NCBI GenBank assembly: GCA_947040475.1
Contig: CAMRBT010000102.1
Span: 1 to 5,649 of the forward strand
Direction of reading: 5' to 3'
Source: an uncultured Brevinema sp.
Lineage (GTDB): Bacteria; Spirochaetota; Brevinematia; Brevinematales; Brevinemataceae
Length of the DNA stretch: 5,649 nt
This document shows, piece by piece, positions 1-5,649 of the stretch (the first letter of the stretch is position 1; every line of letters starts with the position of its first letter). The position numbers were made by a program, and so were the translations under genes. The notes beneath the pieces were generated by a model. It searched no databases. It saw nothing but the letters and a program-made list of their open reading frames with translations, and had not been told where the DNA came from.

Positions 1-19
1 ATTTAGAATATTATAAATA

Positions 20-214
20 TTAATCTTTACCTTTTGCTTCTAGATCATCAATAACTTTTTTTGTTTCATGGATAATAGTTTTACTTATACCCTTTGCTAC
101 ATTGCCAGATTTGATTGCGGCATCTTTTATCTTGTCCACATCAATCTCTTTGATCTTTTCACCAGCTTTATTAGCTATGCTTTTTAGCCCATTAAATAAT
201 TCTGTTTTTTTCAT
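20..214 (-). CDS. Small lysine-rich helical protein of unknown function (64 aa)
   Basis: I do not recognise this family. The 64 residues include 15 lysines, 6 Asp and 5 Glu, and no Arg, Cys, Trp, Tyr, Pro or Gln, giving a small net positive charge. Ala, Ile and Val are spaced among the charged residues through positions 10-58, which suggests one or two amphipathic helices; Gly18, Gly37 and Gly42 could break them. There is no signal peptide or membrane segment, so it is probably cytoplasmic. The start is well supported: an AGAGGA Shine-Dalgarno site (227-222) lies 7 nt upstream of the ATG, and a near-consensus promoter lies about 30 nt further up. It is separated from rpoD by a terminator, so it is a monocistronic unit or the first gene of a unit leaving the window. 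The good promoter and RBS argue for a real, possibly abundant protein. A role in nucleoid, membrane-surface or stress biology is conceivable from composition alone, but nothing here shows it. Confidence 0.75.
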   Translation of the reverse strand: MKKTELFNGLKSIANKAGEKIKEIDVDKIKDAAIKSGNVAKGISKTIIHETKKVIDDLEAKGKD

Positions 215-246
215 TTTTTAATCCTCTTGTTATATGGTATAAACTT

Positions 247-276
247 ATTATAACACATTCTAATATGTGTGTGCAA
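247..276 (-). promoter_or_regulatory. Sigma-70 promoter of the small lysine-rich gene
   Basis: Read on the minus strand, a -35 hexamer TTGCAC (276-271) is followed by an 18-nt spacer and a perfect -10 hexamer TATAAT (252-247). Transcription should begin near 240, giving a leader of about 26 nt that contains the AGAGGA ribosome binding site. It lies downstream of the rpoD terminator, so the small gene has its own start of transcription. Four of six -35 bases match the consensus TTGACA, and the -10 is exact. Confidence 0.8.
253..270. promoter_or_regulatory. Perfect dyad filling the promoter spacer; candidate operator
   Basis: The 18-nt spacer between the -35 and -10 hexamers is bounded by an exact 6-bp inverted repeat, ACACAT (253-258) and ATGTGT (265-270), with 6 nt between the arms. 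The arms abut both hexamers exactly, so a dimeric regulator bound here would occlude or remodel the promoter. The position is seen in the sequence; the operator role is inferred. It does not match a regulator box I can name. Confidence 0.4.
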
Positions 277-307
277 ATAAATAAATAGGATTTATTTATA
301 AATGTTA

Positions 308-337
308 AAAACCACCCTCTATAAAAAGGGTGGTTTT
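308..337 (-). terminator. Intrinsic terminator of rpoD
   Basis: A perfect 11-bp stem (308-318 with 327-337) encloses an 8-nt loop. The hairpin begins 4 nt beyond the rpoD stop codon. On the minus strand the CCACCC/GGGTGG core ends in a run of five Ts (337-333 side of the stem read out to 307), as expected for Rho-independent termination of rpoD. On the plus strand the stem is also followed by T-rich sequence, so it could act in both directions, although no plus-strand gene reads into it. Confidence 0.9.
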
Positions 338-341
338 AATT

Positions 342-2030
342 TTAATCAATAAAATCTAAGAATTCTTTGATACGATTTGGATTTTTTAATTTCCGAAGTG
401 CCTTACTTTCTATTTGACGAATACGTTCACGGGTTACTTGGAATAAATAGCCAACTTCTTCTAAAGTATGGATATAGCCATCTTCAAGACCAAATCTCAT
501 TTTGAGAACACGTTGCTCTCTCAATGGTAAACAATCAATAATTTCTTTTAATTTTTCTCTTAATAAATTAGACATGGTCGCATTTACAGGAGATATGATT
601 TTGGTATCTTCGATGAAATCTCCCAAAGAAGAATCTTCATCTCGTCCTATAGGTGTTTCTAAAGAAACCGGATCATTTGAAACACTTTTAATTTGTCGTA
701 CACGACTCACTGTCCAGCCTAATTCTGTGCCAATCTCTTCAGCAGAAGGAGTACGTCCTAATTCTTGTGTCATGGTACTTTCGAGCTTTTTAACTTTGTT
801 AATTTGTTCTATCATATGTATAGGAATACGAATAGTACGGGATTGTTCAGAAATTGCTCTCGTGATTGATTGACGAATCCACCAAGTTGCATAAGTAGAA
901 AATTTGTAGCCTTTTTTGTACTCGAATTTGTCAACAGCTCGAATAAGTCCCATATTTCCTTCTTGGATAAGATCAAATAAGTGCACACCACGATTCATAT
1001 ATCTTTTACCAATACTTACGACGAGTCTTAAGTTAGCTTGCACAAGATCTTTTTTTTGCTTATCAACAACAAATCGAGTGCGTTTAATTTCATCAGACCA
1101 ATCTAATATTTCATCTGTACTAGCTTTAAAAATATTTTCTATATGAGTAAGTTTTTCAATTTTTTTCTTGATAATATCGACGATAGTTGCCAATTGTTCA
1201 TCATCAGGATTTTTTTCACCAGCAGCAAGGATATCTTCAATAGAACAAGAATTTACATCAGATGCTTTTTTAAGGTAAGTTTGAATATTTTTAATATCAT
1301 TCGCAAGATATAATAAATTTTCAGCAGCATTGTCTTTTAGTTTGTTATTGAGATCAATATCTGCAATATGTGTTATAAAATCTTGTCTTTTATCACGAAC
1401 TGTTTTTCTTAATTCTGTAACTTGTTCTAATGTTGGATTGGCCCCAAGTTTTTCTTCAAGAAGATCACAAGTTTCAAAGAAATCATTAAGATAATCACTA
1501 ATTTTTTGAATCAATTTAGTTCTTTCTTTTCTTTCTTTTGGGTTGATATTATAAATTTTTGGTAAGTTAAAGAAATGATATAATTTACCCTCTTCTTTGA
1601 GGACATCTTGAATAACGCTATGAATCTCAGTTATTAAAAAACCACTTTGAAAAACAATTTCATCGATAGCTTCTTGACCTTCTTCAATTCTAGCAGCAAT
1701 TTGTACTTCTTCGGCATAAGAAAGTAATTTTACACGACCAATTTTTTTAAGATAAATACGGAGAGGATTGTCATTTTGTTCGTCATCACTTTCAATCAAG
1801 ATATGTTCGACAGGAGCTTCTTCGATTTCTTTTTCTATAGTATCAGCAGTCTCAGTGATATTGATATTATTATCTTCTAATATCTTAATAATATAATCAA
1901 TACGATCAGGGTGCGTGATGATATATTCAGGTACTTTTTCTAGAATTTCTTCATAAGAAATAATCCCTTTAACTTTGGCTTGTTTGATGAGATTATTGAT
2001 CTCGGGAAGTTCTAACAACTCTTCTAGCAT
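342..2030 (-). CDS. rpoD: Primary RNA polymerase sigma factor RpoD (SigA, sigma-70)
   Basis: This is the housekeeping sigma factor that directs core RNA polymerase to -10/-35 promoters. The 562-residue protein has the full group 1 architecture. An acidic region 1.1-like N-terminus spans about 1-85. Region 1.2 is at about 87-120 (NPLRIYLKKIGRVKLL). A charged non-conserved region of about 200 residues follows. Regions 2.1-2.4 are at about 325-395, with the core-binding DLIQEGNMGLIRAVDKFEY segment (353-371) and the -10 reading and melting segment YKFSTYATWWIRQSITRAI (375-393). Region 3 is at about 398-477, and its LGDFIED finger is at 469-475. Region 4.2 is a helix-turn-helix at about 521-548 with VTRERIRQIE, which contacts the -35 element. 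All signature residues look intact. The ATG is preceded at 5 nt by a perfect AAGGAG (2041-2036). It lies 88 bp downstream of dnaG with no convincing promoter between, so it is probably co-transcribed, and it ends at a strong terminator. Confidence 0.98.
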   Translation of the reverse strand: MLEELLELPEINNLIKQAKVKGIISYEEILEKVPEYIITHPDRIDYIIKILEDNNINITETADTIEKEIEEAPVEHILIESDDEQNDNPLRIYLKKIGRVKLLSYAEEVQIAARIEEGQEAIDEIVFQSGFLITEIHSVIQDVLKEEGKLYHFFNLPKIYNINPKERKERTKLIQKISDYLNDFFETCDLLEEKLGANPTLEQVTELRKTVRDKRQDFITHIADIDLNNKLKDNAAENLLYLANDIKNIQTYLKKASDVNSCSIEDILAAGEKNPDDEQLATIVDIIKKKIEKLTHIENIFKASTDEILDWSDEIKRTRFVVDKQKKDLVQANLRLVVSIGKRYMNRGVHLFDLIQEGNMGLIRAVDKFEYKKGYKFSTYATWWIRQSITRAISEQSRTIRIPIHMIEQINKVKKLESTMTQELGRTPSAEEIGTELGWTVSRVRQIKSVSNDPVSLETPIGRDEDSSLGDFIEDTKIISPVNATMSNLLREKLKEIIDCLPLREQRVLKMRFGLEDGYIHTLEEVGYLFQVTRERIRQIESKALRKLKNPNRIKEFLDFID

Positions 2031-2118
2031 ACAAGCTCCTTAACGATATTTTTCTTCTAATTCATTTATATAGATTTCGGCTAAACAGTATAGATATCTT
2101 GAATATTTTTATTTTATA

Positions 2119-3885
2119 TTACAAATGGTAAAATTCCCTTTTTAGAGCAATGACTTCCGTTTGTATTTCTAAAATTTGAGCACTTACTATTGGATCTAAA
2201 TTTGTTAACTGTTTACTTATCAGATCCCTTTTTTTCTTTAAAGATTTAATTCTTATAGAAACAGCATAATTTTTTATAATTCTAATATCAGGAGCTTCTA
2301 ACCACTTGCTTGTAAGAGAGATTAACGAAGTATTTCCAGCACTTATAATCCAATCTTGAGCGGTAAACTCAGGATGAAGAAGCATTTTTTTGAAAAGCTC
2401 TTGAGATTCTTCATTATAAAAATCAGAAGGTTCCAAAACAGAAGCTACATGGTCTGCAAATTCAGGAAACATAATCAAAATAGAAATCAACTCAAATTCT
2501 TCTTGAAATTCTTTATTTGGTTTAGATTCTTCTTTACTGTATGAGTTTTCCCAAGCATTGTTATTATTAAATTTTAAGAATTGTTCTTTAAATCTAGAAA
2601 ATTCCAACTCTATAGACCCATAAGATACTAGTAGAATTTCAGATACTTTTTTTAGAAATTGCTCTGTTTTTATATGTAAGGAAGGAGAATTACTATCGCC
2701 TTCTAAGTGAATCGCATATTCAAAAACATCCTGTAAGAATTTATTAGAGTCAGGAAGTTTGCTTTTGGCAGAATCTAAAATAAAAATTTCTGCCTCTATA
2801 CTAGTATCAAGAATTTTTGCCATGGCATTAGGACCTTGGTTTAGAAGAAAAGTGTCAGGATCTTCATTTTCAGGAAGAACAGCGACTTTAGTAGGTACTC
2901 CCAATTTTGCAGCAATTCCAGCCGATCTATAAGTAGATTTTTGACCAGCACTATCTCCATCAAAACATAAAATGATCGTATCGACTTTATGCTTTAGGAA
3001 ACTAATTCTATCTTCTGTAAGTCCTGTACCCAGTGGTGCAACAGCGGTAGAGAATCCAGCTTGGAACATACGGATAACATCCATATAACCTTCGACAAGG
3101 ATCACATTACCTAATTCTAAAGAAGTATCTTTGGCAAAGTTCCAGCCGTATAATAAAGATCCTTTTTTGAATAAAGGAGTTTCTGGGCTATTAATGTATT
3201 TTGCATTAGAAGAATCATCAATAATTCTACCACCAAAGGCAACAATTATTCCTTCACTATCAAAAATAGGGAAAGTGATTCTATTTCTAAATCTATCATA
3301 AAATTTGTTGTTTTCGCTTTTTCCACACAATCCAGAAAGAACAATCTCATCTGTTTTGAAGCCAGCACTTTGCAATGTTTTAAACAATCCATCCCAAGCT
3401 ACACCACCAAAACCAAGTCCAAAAAGCTCAATAGTTTTTTTGTCCAGTTTACGGTTTTTAATAGTTCTAACGGCAAGCTCTGTTTGAGGGTTATTAATAG
3501 TGAATAGTTGCTCTACATAGAACTCTTGAGCAATTTGATGCATGGTTTTTAGTTTGTTACGTAAGGGGAGTAGATCTGGTTGATTTTGTAAATAAAATTC
3601 TACATCAATACCAGCTAGACCACCTAATACTTTCATAGAATCAACGAAATCTAATTTGTTATATTCTTTTAAAAAAGTTAAAGCATTCCCACCAGCTCCA
3701 CAAGAAAAACAATGATACAATCCTTTTTGATCGCTTACGGAAAGAGAGGGATTGTTTCTATCGTTATGAAAGGGGCAAAGTCCTTTATAATTATGACCAG
3801 CTTTTTTTAAAGTAATATTTTGAGAAATTAATTCAACAATAGAAACTCTACGGAGAATATCTTCTATTACATCTGGTGGTATCAT
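2119..3885 (-). CDS. dnaG: DNA primase DnaG
   Basis: DnaG synthesises the short RNA primers for lagging-strand replication, working with the DnaB helicase at the fork. The 588 residues match the usual bacterial length. The N-terminal CHC2 zinc-binding domain (about 1-100) has ligands Cys37, His40, Cys59 and Cys62. The RNA polymerase domain includes the basic RFRNRITFPI motif (198-207) and the FGGRII segment (217-222). The TOPRIM fold has catalytic Glu265 in EGYMDVI and the metal-binding Asp309 and Asp311 in FDGDSAG, with a further acidic DPD at 342-344. The C-terminal part from about 460 is helical and diverged, as expected for the helicase-binding domain. A low-complexity Asn/Ser/Lys/Glu linker (about 438-460) separates the two halves. 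It is the first gene of the dnaG-rpoD unit, with its own promoter at 3954-3926 and a leader of about 34 nt. No key residue is missing. Confidence 0.98.
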   Translation of the reverse strand: MIPPDVIEDILRRVSIVELISQNITLKKAGHNYKGLCPFHNDRNNPSLSVSDQKGLYHCFSCGAGGNALTFLKEYNKLDFVDSMKVLGGLAGIDVEFYLQNQPDLLPLRNKLKTMHQIAQEFYVEQLFTINNPQTELAVRTIKNRKLDKKTIELFGLGFGGVAWDGLFKTLQSAGFKTDEIVLSGLCGKSENNKFYDRFRNRITFPIFDSEGIIVAFGGRIIDDSSNAKYINSPETPLFKKGSLLYGWNFAKDTSLELGNVILVEGYMDVIRMFQAGFSTAVAPLGTGLTEDRISFLKHKVDTIILCFDGDSAGQKSTYRSAGIAAKLGVPTKVAVLPENEDPDTFLLNQGPNAMAKILDTSIEAEIFILDSAKSKLPDSNKFLQDVFEYAIHLEGDSNSPSLHIKTEQFLKKVSEILLVSYGSIELEFSRFKEQFLKFNNNNAWENSYSKEESKPNKEFQEEFELISILIMFPEFADHVASVLEPSDFYNEESQELFKKMLLHPEFTAQDWIISAGNTSLISLTSKWLEAPDIRIIKNYAVSIRIKSLKKKRDLISKQLTNLDPIVSAQILEIQTEVIALKREFYHL

Positions 3886-3892
3886 TCATTAT

Positions 3893-3897
3893 TCCTC
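3893..3897 (-). promoter_or_regulatory. Ribosome binding site deciding the dnaG start
   Basis: GAGGA lies 7 nt before the ATG at 3885. A second ATG at 3889-3887 lies 4 nt upstream, out of frame, and only 3 nt from this site, too close for efficient initiation. The downstream ATG is also the one that gives the expected DnaG N-terminus (MIPPDVIEDI). Confidence 0.75.
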
Positions 3898-3913
3898 ATT
3901 CTAAAAAAAAATC

Positions 3914-3931
3914 ATAGAATATAGAATTCTA
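3914..3931. repeat. Short direct and inverted repeats over the dnaG -10 and start site
   Basis: Two tandem copies of ATAGAAT (3914-3920 and 3921-3927) run into a perfect 10-bp palindrome TAGAATTCTA (3922-3931) that includes the -10 hexamer. A further ATTCTA at 3898-3903 can pair with TAGAAT at 3915-3920 in the transcript, giving a 6-bp hairpin whose loop is mostly a run of Ts. The placement would suit an operator or early-transcript control, but the motifs are AT-rich and may be chance. Confidence 0.35.
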
Positions 3932-3954
3932 CTATAAATAAAGCAAAAAATCAA
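3926..3954 (-). promoter_or_regulatory. Sigma-70 promoter of the dnaG-rpoD operon
   Basis: On the minus strand TTGATT (3954-3949) is followed by a 17-nt spacer and TAGAAT (3931-3926). Four of six -35 bases and five of six -10 bases match consensus, and the spacing is optimal. Transcription should begin near 3919. It lies immediately past the terminator of the upstream gene, so dnaG-rpoD is an independent transcription unit. Confidence 0.75.
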
Positions 3955-3965
3955 GTAAATTTAAT

Positions 3966-3994
3966 AAAAAAAAGCCCCTTAACTTAATAAGGGG
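3966..3994 (-). terminator. Intrinsic terminator of the LamG/FN3 protein gene
   Basis: On the minus strand CCCCTTA (3994-3988 complement arm) pairs with TAAGGGG (3981-3975 complement arm) around a 6-nt loop. The stem is followed, after one C, by eight consecutive Ts (3973-3966). Allowing one A-C mismatch and a G-T wobble, the upstream AAAAG run can pair with the T tract and lengthen the stem. It sits about 30 nt past the stop codon of the upstream gene and just before the dnaG promoter, insulating the two units. Confidence 0.92.
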
Positions 3995-4023
3995 TCTTTT
4001 GACGTTTAAGATTCGATTATAAA

Positions 4024-5619
4024 TTATCTACCTATACTGTATCCAAAGTCTACATTAATAGAAGAGGGTCTGGATATTATTTCGGGAGAGAAAGGACCAT
4101 ATTGTCCGTATATGTCTTTTGCTCTGATAGAGATATAGTAAGGCTTTTCATTGTCTAAACCCTCTAAAAGATAACTGATATTTTGGGAAACAGCTGATTT
4201 ATCAATATCAATAGCGACAGGTGAATCAGGAGAAATAATTGCTTTTCCAAAGTAATTTCTCGGTTTTTCTCCATAATATATTTCGTAAGAATCAATCAAA
4301 CTATTTGGTAAGGTTTTCCAAGAAATTTCTACAGCTTTGTCTTTAGTTAAAACTTTGCTTATTGATATAATTCCAGGGTCTGAAGTTTCTTTGAATCGTG
4401 CAAAAATATTTTGAATATAAAATTCTTCTTCTGTTGGTGTAGGAGGGGTATAATATTCAACACGCCATTGTAAATATTTTCCCATTGATTGAGAAGAAGG
4501 AAATTGTTTTTTCTCAGGATTAATATAAACCCAAGGTAAATTAACAGTTCTGGTGTCAGGTAAAAAATATGTATCATCAATTCTATAAGCAAGTCTATAA
4601 TAAAAATTAGTGCTAGAGGCTTCGAGATTCATTTCGTGTAAGGCTGAGATATTTTTTGAGATATTAAAGACGTCTGTTTCAAAAAAGACCATTTTGTTAG
4701 GGGTGTATTCCATAAAGTTAGTAGTAGCATCTTTATAAATAATAAATTCATCAAGAGAAAAAACACCATTTTTTCCAATAGTGAGTGGTAAATGTTCTGA
4801 TTTAGCAAGAATAGGAGCTGGGTGCAATCTTGAGCTAGTACTAGATTGAGATTGTCTGATGAGAATAACATCTTGCTCTATATTATTTCTGTATATTTTT
4901 ATATTATTATTGGCAGAGTCGACAACAATAGCATGTTGCTCCCATTTAGAATTAATCAAAGGAGTTTTTTCTTGAAGAGTAAAACTATAAAACATTCCCT
5001 CATCATCGATAAAGAAATTAATAAAATGATAATTAACAATTCCACCTTCTATGGTGATATTAAATCCATATTTTTGTGAGCCTGTAGAGGGATGGTCATA
5101 AAAACCCTCATATTCCGTAATACTTTGTGTTTCTTCGCCTACACGATAAGGATACAAGGAAAAAGTGATAGTAAAATTTTGAAAACTAGAAATATTATTT
5201 TTTAATACAGAATTTTTAGTAGGAAAAAGAATGATAGAGTTATTTCCAGAGACAAATTTTGCGGATTTATTACCTTTTTTCTTTTGTAAGGTATTAGTCT
5301 CATAGTTATTTTTAATAGTAATATAGTTATTAGTAAAATCACTATCATCAAATCCAAGATATAAATCGTATAAAGCAGAAAGTTGGGATTCAGTCTGAGA
5401 AATAATAACAGAAATATCCATCAGATTAGTGATGGCAAATCCTACTTTTTTGTAAGGAATCATATTTGTTTCGTTTAGATTGAACAATTTAGTTTCGTCA
5501 TTATAAAAAATTGGATTATTAAGTAGAGCAGAGGTTGGAATATGAATAGCGACAATCATTAGAAAAGTAAGAAATAAAAGTGTTGAAATGTTTTTAATAA
5601 AACTATGTGATATAATCAT
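4024..5619 (-). CDS. Secreted LamG-like / fibronectin type III domain protein (531 aa)
   Basis: This is an exported protein of unknown specific function. Residues 1-31 form a Sec signal peptide with Lys9, a long hydrophobic core (about 11-27) and a likely signal peptidase I site after Thr-Ser-Ala31. There is no lipobox, and I see no cysteine in the whole protein, so it is not a lipoprotein. Residues about 85-300 resemble a LamG/concanavalin-like beta sandwich: YLGFDDSD near the start, KSAKFVSGNNSIIL, then WEQHAIVVDSANNNIKIYRN (226-245), and IGKNGVFSLDEFIIY at the end. Residues about 308-410 form a second beta-rich region with GKYLQWRVEYY (380-390), a motif type often seen beside such domains. 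Residues about 413-518 look like a fibronectin type III domain (VEISWKTLP, YEIYYG, YLLEGLDNEKPYYISIRAKD). Such modules usually bind glycans or proteins at the surface or in the periplasm. The ATG follows AGGGAGA (5633-5627), with GGAG 8 nt away. The gene has its own terminator and is not in the dnaG operon. Confidence 0.85.
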   Translation of the reverse strand: MIISHSFIKNISTLLFLTFLMIVAIHIPTSALLNNPIFYNDETKLFNLNETNMIPYKKVGFAITNLMDISVIISQTESQLSALYDLYLGFDDSDFTNNYITIKNNYETNTLQKKKGNKSAKFVSGNNSIILFPTKNSVLKNNISSFQNFTITFSLYPYRVGEETQSITEYEGFYDHPSTGSQKYGFNITIEGGIVNYHFINFFIDDEGMFYSFTLQEKTPLINSKWEQHAIVVDSANNNIKIYRNNIEQDVILIRQSQSSTSSRLHPAPILAKSEHLPLTIGKNGVFSLDEFIIYKDATTNFMEYTPNKMVFFETDVFNISKNISALHEMNLEASSTNFYYRLAYRIDDTYFLPDTRTVNLPWVYINPEKKQFPSSQSMGKYLQWRVEYYTPPTPTEEEFYIQNIFARFKETSDPGIISISKVLTKDKAVEISWKTLPNSLIDSYEIYYGEKPRNYFGKAIISPDSPVAIDIDKSAVSQNISYLLEGLDNEKPYYISIRAKDIYGQYGPFSPEIISRPSSINVDFGYSIGR

Positions 5620-5632
5620 TTTAATATCTCCC

Positions 5633-5645
5633 TATAATGATTATC
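5633..5645. promoter_or_regulatory. Palindromic Fur/PerR-like box upstream of the secreted protein gene
   Basis: TATAATGATTATC contains an exact 5-1-5 palindrome (ATAAT, G, ATTAT at 5634-5644). On the minus strand it reads GATAATCATTATA, one mismatch from the 6-1-6 core GATAAT-N-ATTATC of Fur-type boxes. It sits just upstream of, and touches, the ribosome binding site, and GATAAT could also serve as a -10 hexamer; the -35 would lie beyond the window end. The motif is AT-rich, so chance is a serious alternative. Confidence 0.35.
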
Positions 5646-5649
5646 GGAA

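Noticed and set aside
502..1146. Plus-strand open frames of 123 and 76 codons opposite rpoD
   Set aside because: They lie antisense to the conserved region 2-4 coding sequence of rpoD, show no recognisable domain and have no convincing RBS; they are shadows of the real gene.
2040..2110. A 22-codon open stretch ending KYR just before rpoD, reading like protein (contains LAEIYINELEEKYR)
   Set aside because: It has no plausible start codon and no RBS, is not in the dnaG frame, and is closed by a TAA before the rpoD ATG; most likely chance.
2356..3487. Plus-strand open frames opposite dnaG
   Set aside because: Both are about 60 codons, antisense to an intact primase gene, with biased composition and no independent support.
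3887..3889. Alternative ATG 4 nt upstream of the dnaG start
   Set aside because: It is out of frame with DnaG and only 3 nt from the Shine-Dalgarno site; the ATG at 3885 gives correct spacing and the conserved N-terminus.
4359..5079. Short frames within the LamG/FN3 gene on both strands
   Set aside because: They overlap a long frame with signal peptide, coherent domains, RBS and terminator; their Leu/Phe/Ile-rich translations are typical of off-frame AT-rich DNA.
4024..5619. Lipoprotein assignment for the secreted protein
   Set aside because: The signal peptide ends in Thr-Ser-Ala and there is no cysteine for lipid attachment anywhere in the protein.
1..5649. Mobile element, CRISPR array, tRNA/rRNA or defence system
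   Set aside because: No transposase, integrase, spaced repeats, RNA-gene-like structure or effector genes were seen; the content is housekeeping genes plus one exported and one small protein.

Overview
The window comes from an AT-rich bacterial chromosome (GC roughly one third or less, judged by eye). It carries four genes, all on the minus strand. Two are core housekeeping genes, DNA primase (dnaG) and the primary sigma factor (rpoD), in the dnaG-rpoD order of the classical macromolecular-synthesis operon. This is therefore chromosomal backbone rather than a phage, plasmid or island. The AT-rich codon use, the perfect Shine-Dalgarno sites and a cysteine-free exported LamG/FN3 protein beside dnaG-rpoD would fit an AT-rich spirochaete. 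That assignment is an inference with low to moderate confidence; the sequence only proves an AT-rich bacterium.

Layout in the direction of transcription (right to left): 5649-5620 is the end of an upstream region with a palindromic Fur/PerR-like box and a ribosome binding site. 5619-4024 encodes a 531-residue secreted protein with a LamG-like domain, a middle beta-rich region and a C-terminal fibronectin type III domain. It ends at a strong intrinsic terminator (3994-3966). 3954-3926 is a good sigma-70 promoter for dnaG (3885-2119), followed after 88 bp by rpoD (2030-342) with no convincing promoter of its own. rpoD ends at a perfect 11-bp hairpin terminator (337-308). 276-247 is a near-consensus promoter with a perfect dyad filling its spacer; it drives a 64-residue lysine-rich small protein (214-20).

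How the parts relate: primase and primary sigma factor appear to be made from one message, coupling replication priming with housekeeping transcription capacity. The flanking genes are insulated by terminators and have, or probably have, their own promoters, so they are neighbours rather than operon members. The promoters found have -10/-35 hexamers of the type expected for the sigma factor encoded here. No RNA genes, CRISPR arrays, insertion sequences or clear signs of transfer were seen. No intergenic stretch exceeds 140 bp. The items that merit a second look are regulatory: the spacer dyad at 253-270, the Fur/PerR-like palindrome at 5633-5645, and the repeats over the dnaG start of transcription. 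Among proteins, the unrecognised small lysine-rich protein and the secreted LamG/FN3 protein stand out.
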